Source: Acaryochloris sp. CCMEE 5410 (GTDB taxonomy: Bacteria; Cyanobacteriota; Cyanobacteriia; Thermosynechococcales; Thermosynechococcaceae). Taken from it: 64,000 nt of DNA. The notes below the pieces were generated by a model. It was not told the DNA's origin and ran no database searches. It saw only the letters and a list, made by a program, of their open reading frames with translations. This document shows, piece by piece, positions 18,252 to 28,091 of this stretch. A program made the translations under genes and the position numbers. Location of the stretch: assembly GCF_000238775.2 (NCBI RefSeq), contig NZ_AFEJ02000003.1, forward strand, positions 352,240 to 416,239. Reading direction: 5' to 3'. Numbering within the stretch: position 1 is the first letter of the stretch; every line of letters starts with the position of its first letter.

Positions 18252-19952
18252 TTAAAGCCTCCCAGTGATGGATAAGTATAGCCCCTCTTCTTGGGGGGAT
18301 GGTCGGCGATCTGGTCGATTCAGTAAGGGGATGCCGAAATCAATCCGGGCACTGATGCGATCCGATAAGTCATAGCGCAGCCCCAACCCCACTGAGGCTA
18401 AAGTTTGACTGGGGTTTGGTAAGAACCGCTGTCCTTGATTGAAGCCATGTCCCACGTCAAAGAAGGGAACAATCTGAAGTGTGCCTGCTGAGCCTGAAAA
18501 CAGGGGAACTCTTAGCTCCGAGGAAAGGAACAGGCCGCTGTCGCGGGTAAGGCCATCCTGCCGATAGCCGCGCACGGTGGAGACTCCCCCCAGGCTAAAC
18601 TGCTCAGAGGGAATCACGGGTCCATCCGCGAGCTGTACGCCACCGCGATTCACCCAAGTGAACTTAGAAAACTGGTGTGCCTGGAGAACCTGACCTCTCC
18701 AGGCAAAAAACGTGCCATCTCCGAAGAGATCGGCGTTACTGGCGCTGATGGGTAGACCAATATTAAATTGAGATCTTAGAGCAATTAAGCCATTGCGGTC
18801 TCGATTGCTCCACTCTTGGGTAAGACGGAGGACGGTGGAATTAGTCCGACCCTCATTATCTGCACCTTCCGTTAGCGGGAAGGGAATATCAAACAATAAC
18901 TCATCACTTTCTAGTCGGGAGAGGGAGACACCAAGGGCCAATTCTTGGATTTGGCTACCACTAATTTTTCTGAAGATAGGCTGTCTAAAGGAAGCTTCTA
19001 GTTGAAAAGCATTGATATTGAGGTCGATAAGGTTGAAGGGTTCCTCAACAATCTTGTTATCTCCATAAGTAAAACTTATGCCCACGGTGCCGTTTTTGAT
19101 GTTGATGGGAGCGGCATAGTTAATGGAAACTAAATTACTGCCGTCTGTATCTCGAAAGGTGAGATCAACGATATCCCCCAGGCCCGTGACGTTGCGGTAG
19201 GTAGCTGTGGCTCCTCGCTCAAAGGTGCCTACGGAGGGGGCACGGTTGTTGTTAGCAAAAACCTCCAGGCTAAAGGGTTTAGTGGGATTGACATCAAGGG
19301 TGAGGGTCGCTTGGCTGACGACGGCACCGGGAGTGAGCTGAGCGTTGAGGCCCGTAATCAACGGATCTACTTGCAGCCATCGGAGCGCTTCTTGGATATC
19401 TTGCTCTCTGAGAACGCTTTCAGTCGCAGGCTCAACTTTAGCTCTTATGTAACCTTCTAGCCGATCTGCCCCCTGAATTTCGATGTTGGTCACCCGCCCC
19501 TCTATGATTTCAATGGTGATTTCTGCATTTGAGGGGTCAATTTCTTCACTGAGGGCGATATTTGCCCCGGAGTTGATATACCCCTCTCCCACATAGCGCT
19601 GGGTAATTTTTTCTTCTATTTTGAGCAGGTCAGCGATGGTGAGGGGCTGGCCGATAAATTCCGCGACCTCGGCCCGTAATTCCTCATCTGTGAAGACAGT
19701 ATTACCCTCAAAAATGAACTGGATGGGGGTGAGAGTCATAGATTGATCTAGTCGAGGATCAAGGCCAGAGGGAAGCCGAAAGGGATTGATTTCTAGAGGT
19801 GCAGTAGGTGGAAGGGTCGGCGGTGGCTCGTCAGGGGGTGGTTCCGGGAGGGGTAGGGTATCTGGAAGGATGGGAGCTTCCTGTGCGAGTAGCTGCGGGG
19901 TGCTACAGCAGCACAGGCCCAATCCAAGCAGAATGGGTAGAGTTTTATTCAT
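18252..19952 (-). CDS. TpsB/ShlB-family outer-membrane transporter
   Basis: 566 aa from the ATG at 19952, which gives a signal peptide (MNKTLPILLGLGLCCC) and sits 11 bases after the TpsA stop. A Pro-rich linker follows, then POTRA-type sequence (QFIFEGNTVFTDEELRAEV) and a C-terminal beta-barrel with the family motif VRGYR near residue 460. TpsB proteins export the cognate TpsA across the outer membrane. Placement between TpsA and the CHAT gene with almost no spacing implies a single transcript. Confidence 0.9.
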   Translation of the reverse strand: MNKTLPILLGLGLCCCSTPQLLAQEAPILPDTLPLPEPPPDEPPPTLPPTAPLEINPFRLPSGLDPRLDQSMTLTPIQFIFEGNTVFTDEELRAEVAEFIGQPLTIADLLKIEEKITQRYVGEGYINSGANIALSEEIDPSNAEITIEIIEGRVTNIEIQGADRLEGYIRAKVEPATESVLREQDIQEALRWLQVDPLITGLNAQLTPGAVVSQATLTLDVNPTKPFSLEVFANNNRAPSVGTFERGATATYRNVTGLGDIVDLTFRDTDGSNLVSINYAAPINIKNGTVGISFTYGDNKIVEEPFNLIDLNINAFQLEASFRQPIFRKISGSQIQELALGVSLSRLESDELLFDIPFPLTEGADNEGRTNSTVLRLTQEWSNRDRNGLIALRSQFNIGLPISASNADLFGDGTFFAWRGQVLQAHQFSKFTWVNRGGVQLADGPVIPSEQFSLGGVSTVRGYRQDGLTRDSGLFLSSELRVPLFSGSAGTLQIVPFFDVGHGFNQGQRFLPNPSQTLASVGLGLRYDLSDRISARIDFGIPLLNRPDRRPSPQEEGLYLSITGRL

Positions 19953-19963
19953 TGTTAGTGGAG

Positions 19964-22498
19964 TTAACCAGCTTTTGCAGTCTGATCCGGTTGGCAAGCT
20001 TGGAGGATGGATGCGATCGCGGGGGCGAATTGGTCCGCTTTTCGTGGATCGTTTACAAAAGAAATTTTTCCATTAGGATTAGTTTTCCATCCCACCACCC
20101 GTTTGAGTGGCTTTAACTCGCCCGTTTTCGGATCAGCATAGGTAAGTTGACGCTGATTATATCGTGCTTTGGCGACTTGGAGCCAACGACTTCCCGGATC
20201 TGGGAGAGTATCTGGGCTTACGGGCTGCCCAGCCGTGCCAACGCGATAATAAGCTAGGGTATCGCGATAAGTGGGACCACAAGAGGCATATAGCTCTGGG
20301 GGGCCAGTTGTGATATTGAGGTCAGGATCTTGGCTAAAATTCGTTATTTCGGCTTCTACTTCAACATTGCCATCAAACTGCTCACCTAGTTGGGAAGTGG
20401 CAGTGACTTGGCTATCTGGAGACTTGATGAAGCCAGTGGTGTTGATTCTGATGTTACCGCCTTGGGCATTTTCGGCATTAGCAAAAATGTTGCTTTTATC
20501 AATAAGCAAAACTAGATCAGCATCGATGGTTATATTTCCCCCTGGACCATTACCCATTGCAGAAGAAGAAATTTCACTATTAGTTGCCTTTAGTAGCTTT
20601 GCACTCAGATCAATATTCCCCCCTTTCCCTGAAGCTGTGGTTGCAAGGATAAAACCTTTATTGAGATTGATTCGATCAGCTTTGATTACTAAAGCACCTG
20701 CATCATTAGGTCCGCTGTTTTGAACTGAAACTGAGCCACCCTTTTCAATATCAATCCGTTTAGTTTTAATTCTGACAGTGCCAGATCGACCGGATGGAAT
20801 TTCAGGGATATTTAAGAACCTCAGAGCAACAGGAGAGAATTGTGTTGGTGTTCTAGTTACGGCTGAGTTGATATTGCTAGGGCTATTAGTGATGGGCGCA
20901 ACTCCTGAGATGAGAATTGAATCTCGGATATTAAGATCTAAGTTTCCAGCATCACCTTGAGCTACTGCTGTTGTTCCGATACTTCCACCATTCAGTACTT
21001 CTAAGCGATTAGCCTCAATTAAAAGATTGCCAGCTTTACCTTCTCCCAAGGTAGTTGCAGAAATTCCACTAGGCGTTAGGGCTGTAGGTGATTCACCAGA
21101 AACGCGAATGAAGTCGGCCTTGATGACTGCATCTCCCGCATTTCCTGAATTAAGGGTGATGGTGCCCAGTGTTGACCCACCTGATAACTCAATCTGCCGA
21201 GCTGTAACATTTAAGTTCCCACTGTCACCAGGGCCAAAGCCTGCTGTATTGAGTACTGCCCTATTACTCAGAATTATCCGATCCGCATTGAAGTTAAATT
21301 CTCCTCCTGGCCCAAAAAATGAGACGATTCCAATTGCACTAGCTGTAAAGTTATTGATATCAGTGCCGACAATATTGGCTGTATTGGCAACCTGGAAATT
21401 AATATCTCCACTTTTTCCTGGGGCATAGGTAGCCGTGGAGATTCCAGCACCAGGCAGTACAGATAGGTTGTTAGTGCGTACAGTGATGTTACCCCCTGGC
21501 CCAAGCCCTACTGTATTGTTAAAAATGCCAGTCTCAATAAATCTGGAGTTTACGTCAATCGCTGGATTACTAAGCACAAAGTCAACGCTGTCTACTGTGA
21601 TGTCACTTCCAGGGTTTGGGGTAAAGGTTTGGGACCATAGCTTCGATGTTCGATTGATATCAACCGTTTTCCCAATTACTTCAATCGATCCCGTTCCCAT
21701 TCCTACACTCTCAAGTAGGGATGCATTCGTTAATGTGATGTCTGATAGTGCATTTTGGGTTGGGGTTAGAGCAAAGCCCAAATTATCTTGAGTCAGACTT
21801 ACTGTGTCATTTCGGGCACTGATTAGGCTGACCCTACCACTGGGTACAGCTAAAACCCCTCCATCGAGAGACAATCCGTTGCCTATTAGAGATAGCGTAT
21901 TTCCAGGCGAAACACTTAGGCTTTGGGGATAGATGTTTGTAGGTGCAACAGCCCTCGTCAGGTTCCCTGTTAATACATGACCTTGCCCCTCAATCCGTAT
22001 TGAGCCAGACTCACTTGTCAATTTTAGGGCTGAAGGATCTCCTGAAAATGAGTTAGCAGGGCTAAGTTGATCGATAAGAAATTCTTGGTTGCCCGCAAAA
22101 ATGCTTGTTGCTGTAGTGCCAAAAAATGATCCACCAATATTAAGTCTGGAATTTGGGCCAAAGAATATCCCACTAGGATTAATTAAAAATAAGTTGGCTG
22201 AACCATTGGCCTGTATAGTCCCAAATATGTCAGAACGAGTGCCCCCGGAAATACGAGCAATAATGTTTCTGACATTCAGATTGTTGTTAAAGAAGGCAGT
22301 TTGATTTTGACTAGGAGAAAAGTTAGTAAAACCATGAAAGAGATTGCTACCTTTGCTAGTCCCACCATCAATAGTAATAACTGAACCTTGCTGGGTGATG
22401 GTTGTGGACAAGGTTGCGTCAGGTGAAACCTGTGCAAAAGCGCAGTTAGCCATCAGGCCCGTAAAGGCCATCGTGCCAATTAAAAACAAGTTTTGCAT
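19964..22498 (-). CDS. TpsA exoprotein with filamentous haemagglutinin N-terminal domain
   Basis: 844 aa. A signal peptide (GTMAFTGLMANCAFA) precedes the TPS secretion domain with NLFHGFTNFS, NIIARISGGTRSDI and NLFLINPSGIFFGPNS, the haemagglutination-activity-domain signatures. The rest is a repetitive right-handed beta-helix rich in GG(N/S)I and GDAG motifs, then a C-terminal CGPTYRDTL region shared with other cyanobacterial TpsA proteins. It is the export substrate of the adjacent TpsB. The start is 6 bases after the P450 stop. Confidence 0.9.
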   Translation of the reverse strand: MQNLFLIGTMAFTGLMANCAFAQVSPDATLSTTITQQGSVITIDGGTSKGSNLFHGFTNFSPSQNQTAFFNNNLNVRNIIARISGGTRSDIFGTIQANGSANLFLINPSGIFFGPNSRLNIGGSFFGTTATSIFAGNQEFLIDQLSPANSFSGDPSALKLTSESGSIRIEGQGHVLTGNLTRAVAPTNIYPQSLSVSPGNTLSLIGNGLSLDGGVLAVPSGRVSLISARNDTVSLTQDNLGFALTPTQNALSDITLTNASLLESVGMGTGSIEVIGKTVDINRTSKLWSQTFTPNPGSDITVDSVDFVLSNPAIDVNSRFIETGIFNNTVGLGPGGNITVRTNNLSVLPGAGISTATYAPGKSGDINFQVANTANIVGTDINNFTASAIGIVSFFGPGGEFNFNADRIILSNRAVLNTAGFGPGDSGNLNVTARQIELSGGSTLGTITLNSGNAGDAVIKADFIRVSGESPTALTPSGISATTLGEGKAGNLLIEANRLEVLNGGSIGTTAVAQGDAGNLDLNIRDSILISGVAPITNSPSNINSAVTRTPTQFSPVALRFLNIPEIPSGRSGTVRIKTKRIDIEKGGSVSVQNSGPNDAGALVIKADRINLNKGFILATTASGKGGNIDLSAKLLKATNSEISSSAMGNGPGGNITIDADLVLLIDKSNIFANAENAQGGNIRINTTGFIKSPDSQVTATSQLGEQFDGNVEVEAEITNFSQDPDLNITTGPPELYASCGPTYRDTLAYYRVGTAGQPVSPDTLPDPGSRWLQVAKARYNQRQLTYADPKTGELKPLKRVVGWKTNPNGKISFVNDPRKADQFAPAIASILQACQPDQTAKAG

Positions 22499-22504
22499 AA
22501 CTAC

Positions 22505-23842
22505 TCATTTAGCTATAAATTTCATCTGGCTAGGGGGTGAAATCGTAACCCCTCGTCGAACAGGTTTAATGTCCTGATCGGGTACTAGTTGAACTTGATA
22601 TTTTTGAAGTATCGTTGCGAGAACAACCTTGATTTCTGACAATGCCAAGACCATACCGACACAGAGACGATGCCCTCCCCCGAAGGGTAAGTACTCGTAT
22701 GTAGAATATTGCTTTCCTAAAAATCGCTCAGGCTTAAACTGTTCTGGATCAGAGTATATATCTTTACGATGGTGAGTCAAATAGATAGATGGGGCAATAA
22801 TTGTCCCTGGCTCAAAGGTATAGCCCATCAAAGAGTACGGCTCTGCCTTGATCATTCGAGCTAGCGTGGTTAGGAAAGGGGGATATATCCGCAAAGTTTC
22901 GCTGCATACTGCTGACAAATATGGCAATTTGCATATTTCCAGAGGATCAGGGTCTGGGATGTTGGCTAGCTCAGCCCGAATTTTTTCCTCTATTTCTGGT
23001 TGTTGATGCACCCAATACAGTGACCAAGACATTGCCGTTGCTGTCGTTTCATGCCCTGCAATCAACAAAGTCATTAATTCATCATGCAATTCTTCATCCG
23101 TCATTCCTTGACCTGATTCGTCAACAGCAGTAACCAATAACTGCAAAATATCTTTGTGCTGTTGGTCTGGTTTCTGTTGTCTTTCCTTAATTTCGGCATA
23201 GATCAATCGATCTATATTTTGCTTCAGTTCTTTGAACTGCCCTCCAGGACTCCACGATCCATAGTCGTTGCGAAGAAATGGAAGAAGGAGAAAAGCAACA
23301 CTAATCCAAGGGTTGTTGTTTGACTCCAGAAGTTTAACTATCAAACGTCTTAGCTCTTTAAGGCGTGGTCCTGGTTTGAGTCCGAAAACAGCTCTTAATA
23401 TCACTTCCAAGGAAATTCCTTGCATGGAAGAACGGATTTCAAATGGCTTATTGATGGGCCATGACTCAATCACCTCATTGGTCACCTCAACGATAATGCG
23501 TCCATAGCTTTCCATTGTTGATTTATGAAAGGCTGGCATTAGTAGCTTTCGCTGGCGTTGATGCTCTTCACCATCAAGGAGCATTAGTGAATGTTCACCA
23601 AGCAGTGGACGGATTATTTCATTCTCTTTGTCGATAGTGAAATTACTTTGGTCATCTGCAAATACTTGTCTTATGGCTTCAGGATCGCTAAATAAAACTA
23701 TAGGGGTTCCTCTCTTCGATTTGGAGAGGGTGAAGATGTCACCATACTTGTCTGAGCAGTCATGCAGGAACTCCAGAGGATTGAAAATTCTATAAAATCT
23801 CTCGAAAAATGATGGCTTGGGGGGTCCGTCTGGAAGATTCAT
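22505..23842 (-). CDS. cytochrome P450 (CYP110/CYP120-like)
   Basis: 445 aa with all P450 hallmarks: I-helix AGHETTA (~264), K-helix ETLR (~314), PERF, and heme-binding FGGGHRLCVGM with the Cys ligand near 393. The N-terminus (NLPDGPPKPSFFERF) has no membrane anchor, as in cyanobacterial soluble P450s that oxidise fatty acids, terpenes or alkanes. It is the first gene of the operon with TpsA, TpsB and CHAT, 6 bases ahead of TpsA. No ferredoxin partner is nearby. The substrate cannot be told from sequence. Confidence 0.92.
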   Translation of the reverse strand: MNLPDGPPKPSFFERFYRIFNPLEFLHDCSDKYGDIFTLSKSKRGTPIVLFSDPEAIRQVFADDQSNFTIDKENEIIRPLLGEHSLMLLDGEEHQRQRKLLMPAFHKSTMESYGRIIVEVTNEVIESWPINKPFEIRSSMQGISLEVILRAVFGLKPGPRLKELRRLIVKLLESNNNPWISVAFLLLPFLRNDYGSWSPGGQFKELKQNIDRLIYAEIKERQQKPDQQHKDILQLLVTAVDESGQGMTDEELHDELMTLLIAGHETTATAMSWSLYWVHQQPEIEEKIRAELANIPDPDPLEICKLPYLSAVCSETLRIYPPFLTTLARMIKAEPYSLMGYTFEPGTIIAPSIYLTHHRKDIYSDPEQFKPERFLGKQYSTYEYLPFGGGHRLCVGMVLALSEIKVVLATILQKYQVQLVPDQDIKPVRRGVTISPPSQMKFIAK

Positions 23843-24252
23843 TCATTTTCCTAGTTCCTTCACTTAAAACCATATGATTGGCAGAAGCATTTTGTGAATG
23901 TGTTGGCAGATTTTTAATGTATTCAGGTAAATTAAATTCAGGTATCCGCTTTATGCAGGAATAACTGAGCCAAAGCTTTATGGAATTCCTAACACGTCTT
24001 ACCATGAACTTCCTACCTTCCGTATGGGAGTCAAGTCATGGACAAATTGTAATTAACAAGGATCATGAATCTGGTTGATCTTCTCAACGATTAGACTAGC
24101 TTGCTGCTTCACAAATTCCTTGGTTCATAATCTTGATCTTAAGCCCTGACTAAGAATTCAGTGAAGTTTCATTGCAAAAACCTTGGATTCCCCCTAAACC
24201 CCACCACTCTACACTAGAGTGTCCGCAAGTCTGTCCCAGTGACCTTTTCCTG
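23843..24252. other. 410 bp divergent spacer, nothing recognised
   Basis: Lies between the divergent P450 operon and the gene at 24253, and must hold promoters for both. I see no strong dyad, repeat or gene in it. Confidence 0.4.
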
Positions 24253-25278
24253 ATGCCTTCTGCCACTTCAGAAAAGCTGAACCAACTCCGAGCGCAGCTC
24301 CAAGATTGCACCAATCCCAAGGTGGCTAAGCTGCTCAAAAGTGCGATCGCAAAACTCGAAGCCCAGCTCAACCCAGGCCAGGTTCAGGCCAAGGCAGCTA
24401 AAGCCAAATCTTCCAAGATAGCCGAGCGAAAGTCTGCACTCAAAAAATCCCAGAGAGAAGCCAACCGGAAAGCAACGCAACAACAACGAACGACACTGAA
24501 ACCCCCTTCAAATAAAGAAGTGGAGCCACGGCCTGACGCAACATCCCGGAATGGAAAGGCCACAGTGCCAACTCAAGACAGGTCACAAGAACTGACTGAC
24601 GCTACGGCCCAGAGTGAGAAGCCCACTACTCAGGACAACCCCAAACAACAGACTGACACATCTCTCCAGAACAAGAACTCCACCCCTATAAATCAGGTTC
24701 AGACAAAAGTAACATCCCAACAACAGCAAACCGCCAAGACTTCTGAAGCTAAATCCAAGCAGCAAGATCGTCGTAACCAGAAGCAACCCCTTCTCCCTGG
24801 TAATGGCACTCACCGCGCTTGGTGCCGGATTCCGGGAATCATCCGAGCGCAGGAATCGGAGGAGGAGGGGGAGCGACCCGCATACTGCCTTGAAATTGAT
24901 GGTCATCAGCTTCCCTTGAGCGTAAAGAATCGGTTCGCGAAGTTGATTGAAGCATCCTTGGATCAACCCTTGATGGTTAGATGCTATCCCCGGATTTTTG
25001 ATGGTCAAATAGCTTTAGCACAGTTTTGCGGAACCAATGACATTACCCCTGATAAACCTGAAGACTGGCTGCTGATCGGGGTTTGGGATGCAGATCAGCA
25101 AAGGGTGTTAGTCCAGCGCGATCGCAAGCAGGATAGCAACAGGAGGATTTTACAGCTATCACCCCTGGTACGCGAGGATTGCCTAGAAAAGCTAGAGGGT
25201 CGTAAGCTATACCACTTCGAGTGCCAGCGTGAGGGTAGCATGGTAACGGTGGTGGGTGTGGAAGCTCTGCAGAGTTAG
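24253..25278 (+). CDS. hypothetical plasmid protein with low-complexity linker
   Basis: 341 aa from the ATG at 24253; an upstream start at 24172 adds an unlikely Pro/His-rich leader. A short helical N-terminus (SEKLNQLRAQLQDC) is followed by a ~160 residue Gln/Lys/Thr-rich disordered linker, then a ~150 residue folded C-terminal part (GTHRAWCRIPGIIRAQESEE ... ECQREGSMVTVVGVEALQS). The linker explains the long antisense frames here. Function unknown; an adaptor-like protein with a globular tail. Confidence 0.6.
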   Translation: MPSATSEKLNQLRAQLQDCTNPKVAKLLKSAIAKLEAQLNPGQVQAKAAKAKSSKIAERKSALKKSQREANRKATQQQRTTLKPPSNKEVEPRPDATSRNGKATVPTQDRSQELTDATAQSEKPTTQDNPKQQTDTSLQNKNSTPINQVQTKVTSQQQQTAKTSEAKSKQQDRRNQKQPLLPGNGTHRAWCRIPGIIRAQESEEEGERPAYCLEIDGHQLPLSVKNRFAKLIEASLDQPLMVRCYPRIFDGQIALAQFCGTNDITPDKPEDWLLIGVWDADQQRVLVQRDRKQDSNRRILQLSPLVREDCLEKLEGRKLYHFECQREGSMVTVVGVEALQS

Positions 25279-25306
25279 TTGAACTAAGGGTGCCTGGGAA
25301 GTGGGG

Positions 25307-25747
25307 TTACAGATCCAACTCCACAGGCTCATCAAAGATTTCTGCTTTAGAGAAGGGGCAAGATTGAGGAAGTTGCTGAGGATCAAGGGGCGTTTCTTTC
25401 CCGACTAGTAGTAGCCCATCCTCATAGCCAATGGTGATCGCTTCATTCAGATAGGGTTTCAGACTAGGATTCTCCTGTATGTGGCGGACAATTCTGATCC
25501 GCTGCTCTTTGATGGTGTAAAACCAACTCTTTGAGCGCGCCTCTGGCTGATAGTGCCACTTAAGCAGATGTCCCAGCAGTACTCCCAATCGGTTGCAAAG
25601 CTCCCGCCGTTCCTGCCTACCCAACGATTCAATCTCCTCAATCAAATTTTTGATATCCACTTGTTCCCACTGCTGTGTTTGCAGCAGCTCTACCTGGCGC
25701 TGGGTCCAGGCGTGAAAGTCTTGGTCATAGAGGGTAGTGGTTTGCAT
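25307..25747 (-). CDS. DUF29 family protein
   Basis: 146 aa from the ATG at 25747 (MQTTTLYDQDFHAW), the usual DUF29 start. Further family features are the NLIEEIESLGRQERREL helix and LLKWHYQPEARSKSW. DUF29 is very common in cyanobacteria, often in multiple copies near mobile elements. Its function is not established. Single gene, convergent with 24253-25278. Confidence 0.8.
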   Translation of the reverse strand: MQTTTLYDQDFHAWTQRQVELLQTQQWEQVDIKNLIEEIESLGRQERRELCNRLGVLLGHLLKWHYQPEARSKSWFYTIKEQRIRIVRHIQENPSLKPYLNEAITIGYEDGLLLVGKETPLDPQQLPQSCPFSKAEIFDEPVELDL

Positions 25748-25985
25748 GGGAATCAATGCACTGTTCTAGACTATTGTATCCAAACCCGCCAGCTACCTCC
25801 TATCCTATGCCCACTCCCAACCACCCTCCAACCTGACCACCTGCTTTGTCCAGGATCGCTTCCTTGAACTCTTGGTGTATTGCCTGTAGTTTGGTTTAGC
25901 GACATAGAGCAGAGATATTTATCAAAAATCATTGACAAAACCAGAAGTATGCCTAACATGTCTGCAATGACTTTGGGTATACGCA

Positions 25986-26438
25986 ATGTTTGATCGCAAT
26001 GATGATTGGCTTGAGCTGGTCTTAAACAAAGGATTTCACATGCTGAAGCATTTCATTGCGGGAATTGAGCTTCCTAGTTGGCTAGCTCCCTTAAGTATGC
26101 TTGGCCTCCTGACAGTGTTGATCAAGCTTTTACCTTCGATTAACAAGGGGTCGATTCTGGCAGGCATCGGAGGTTACTTGCTTTTGGGGGTGTTGATCGT
26201 CAATGCCTTAGCTTTATCCCTATTTTTGTTCTTGCCAGGTAAATTAGTAACCTTCAAATCTTCATCGGCTGCCCAAGCAGGTGTTACGCTTCTGAAATTG
26301 CTGATGATGGGTTCTTTGGTAGGGTTGAAGAATTTACTGGTGTTGACTTTGCAAATCGTGTTCGATCTGGCGATGTTGATTATTGCAGCTTTAACCTACC
26401 CACCTCGACAATCCACAAGCCATCTAAATCCTTGTTAA
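25986..26438 (+). CDS. small membrane protein, unknown function
   Basis: 150 aa with about four hydrophobic helices (WLAPLSMLGLLTVLIKLL, GIGGYLLLGVLIVNALALSL, GVTLLKLLMMGSLVGL, LVLTLQIVFDLAMLIIAAL) and a short polar tail. No family recognised. It stands alone with 200 bp flanks. Confidence 0.5.
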   Translation: MFDRNDDWLELVLNKGFHMLKHFIAGIELPSWLAPLSMLGLLTVLIKLLPSINKGSILAGIGGYLLLGVLIVNALALSLFLFLPGKLVTFKSSSAAQAGVTLLKLLMMGSLVGLKNLLVLTLQIVFDLAMLIIAALTYPPRQSTSHLNPC

Positions 26439-26620
26439 GTAGAGCGTTTCATGCAAGCATGATTGCTCCCAAGCATTTCTCAAACTCTGTAATATCGCTA
26501 TTAGGGGAAACCACTAGAGATTAGCGTGGATCTATTGCTATAAATCGGTGAAAACGCTGTTTTACTCTTAATGACTTTACCTGATGATATAGAAGAACTC
26601 AGGAGCAAAGCACAGAAACC

Positions 26621-26845
26621 ATGTTAACCAGTTTGTTGGCCGAAGCATTAGCAATCACCTTTGATAACTTGAACATGACAGCGAGTATCTTTGAGTGCGC
26701 AGAAGAAGCTGCTGAAGACTTGAGCCCAGTAGCAAGACAAAAGTTAGGACTTGTTCATGCAGGGCTGGCACTGGCTATCCAAGGAATGGAATGCGATGAG
26801 CTTCAGCAACTGATCCAGCGGTCTGAACTATATTGTGATTTCTAA
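26621..26845 (+). CDS. small acidic hypothetical protein
   Basis: 74 aa, mostly helical and acidic (FECAEEAAEDLSPVARQKL). ATG start. No motif recognised and no tight operon link. Coding status is likely but not certain. Confidence 0.4.
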   Translation: MLTSLLAEALAITFDNLNMTASIFECAEEAAEDLSPVARQKLGLVHAGLALAIQGMECDELQQLIQRSELYCDF

Positions 26846-26967
26846 AAAATATTGGTTTGGTGGTCTGAGATTCTACCATTGAGCATCAGAAGATTGTGGA
26901 ATGGTGTACTTTTCGATGTCACTGTCGGCCAGTATTCTAGTAATCATTCTCTCTCACAGCATTTCCA

Positions 26968-27633
26968 GTGCCTTCGCAAACCCCCGCTAATAACCAAGGA
27001 CCGACCTCAGACCCCATCAACCATTTGATTGATGAGCAGATGGATCAGATTACTGATCCCAATCTTCCCTTCATGGAGAAGTTCGGCAGAGCAGCCCGTC
27101 AAGTTGCGATCGCACAGTATGCATCGGAAGGCAGAGGAGTCATTCTGGGAGTGCAGAATCCCAGTTCCAAAAAGTTTGTGTATGTCCAGCAGGAGAATAT
27201 CGCTATAGCATTGTGGATGACTGCCGTCTCCATGAAGCGTAAGGTGGCTAAAGTGGTTGAGCAATATTACCCTGATCAAGAAGCAGTGGTAGTCATGGTC
27301 GTTCCCCCGACTGCTCAGTTGTACCATGTAACAGCAGCAGGCAAGATGGATCTGGTTGAAATTCAAGAGGTGGAGCAGACTACTATTAAGCTTCCCTCTG
27401 GAGTGAAGATGCGCAAAGAGGTTAGGGGAGAGAACAGTTTCTATAACTTCTACCATCAGAAGTTAGGGATGTTGGGCCGCATCATCCTCAAACCACATGA
27501 AAACAATCAAACGCTGATTGAGTACGAGTTAGCAAGCGTCGGGTTTGACCCACAAGCGGAACAGAGAAAACAAATTTTTATTCCACTTGCAGAGGAGCTA
27601 GCGAACCGTCTGGAGTTGGGACTAATGCGGTAG
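26968..27633 (+). CDS. hypothetical protein, possibly co-transcribed with the SepF-like gene
   Basis: 221 aa with a GTG start. Mixed alpha/beta sequence (GVILGVQNPSSKKFVYVQQE, then VVVMVVPPTAQLYHV) with no catalytic motif I recognise. It ends 24 bp before the SepF-like gene in the same direction, which suggests an operon. Function unknown. Confidence 0.55.
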   Translation: MPSQTPANNQGPTSDPINHLIDEQMDQITDPNLPFMEKFGRAARQVAIAQYASEGRGVILGVQNPSSKKFVYVQQENIAIALWMTAVSMKRKVAKVVEQYYPDQEAVVVMVVPPTAQLYHVTAAGKMDLVEIQEVEQTTIKLPSGVKMRKEVRGENSFYNFYHQKLGMLGRIILKPHENNQTLIEYELASVGFDPQAEQRKQIFIPLAEELANRLELGLMR

Positions 27634-27657
27634 CTGCGGAACTATTGGCTCCTTCTG

Positions 27658-28062
27658 ATGTCATGGGGAGTAACCAATCAGGTGATCCAATGCTTGAGCA
27701 TGTATGAACAGAATGCCTGGAGTATACTCGAAACACTGAGGTTGTGCCTGGATTTGGTAGTAAAGGATTACTGGCATATGGACAATCTTCTTCCCTTTGG
27801 GGGGTTATCACCCCATAAAATCTGGGTGTGCCACCCTAAGTCATTTGAAGATGCCAAGGACGCTATCAACATGATGAGAGCGGATGATATGCTTCTAGTC
27901 AATTTGGCGACTTTGGAATCTAATCTGGCTCAGAGGCTGACAGACTACTTTGCTGGAAGTACCTTTGCAATATCAGGAGAGCATATGGAGATTGGTAAGG
28001 GGGTTTTCTTATTTGCTCCACCCTCTTTTTCAGTTAGAAAGATCGTGGCATCTGCTTGTTGA
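27658..28062 (+). CDS. SepF-like cell-division protein
   Basis: 134 aa. Residues ~53-124 match the SepF/DUF552 fold: KIWVCHPKSFEDAKD, then MLLVNLATLESNLAQRLTDY, then FAGSTFAISG and GKGVFLFAP. SepF binds FtsZ and tethers the Z ring to the membrane through an N-terminal amphipathic helix. The N-terminal ~50 residues here are helical but do not obviously match that anchor. Plasmid location implies an extra copy beside a chromosomal sepF. The start at 27658 is an ATG; one at 27700 is also possible. Confidence 0.7.
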   Translation: MSWGVTNQVIQCLSMYEQNAWSILETLRLCLDLVVKDYWHMDNLLPFGGLSPHKIWVCHPKSFEDAKDAINMMRADDMLLVNLATLESNLAQRLTDYFAGSTFAISGEHMEIGKGVFLFAPPSFSVRKIVASAC

Positions 28063-28091
28063 TTTCTTCCGACGCTGACGCTCAAGATTGG

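Noticed and set aside
20271..22577. Several 60-150 codon plus-strand frames opposite the TpsA gene
   Set aside because: Shadows created by the repetitive Gly/Asn/Ser codons of the beta-helix; no starts with ribosome-binding sites and no plausible products.
24583..25008. 141-codon minus-strand frame inside the gene at 24253
   Set aside because: Leu-rich translation arises from the antisense of a Gln/Lys-rich linker.
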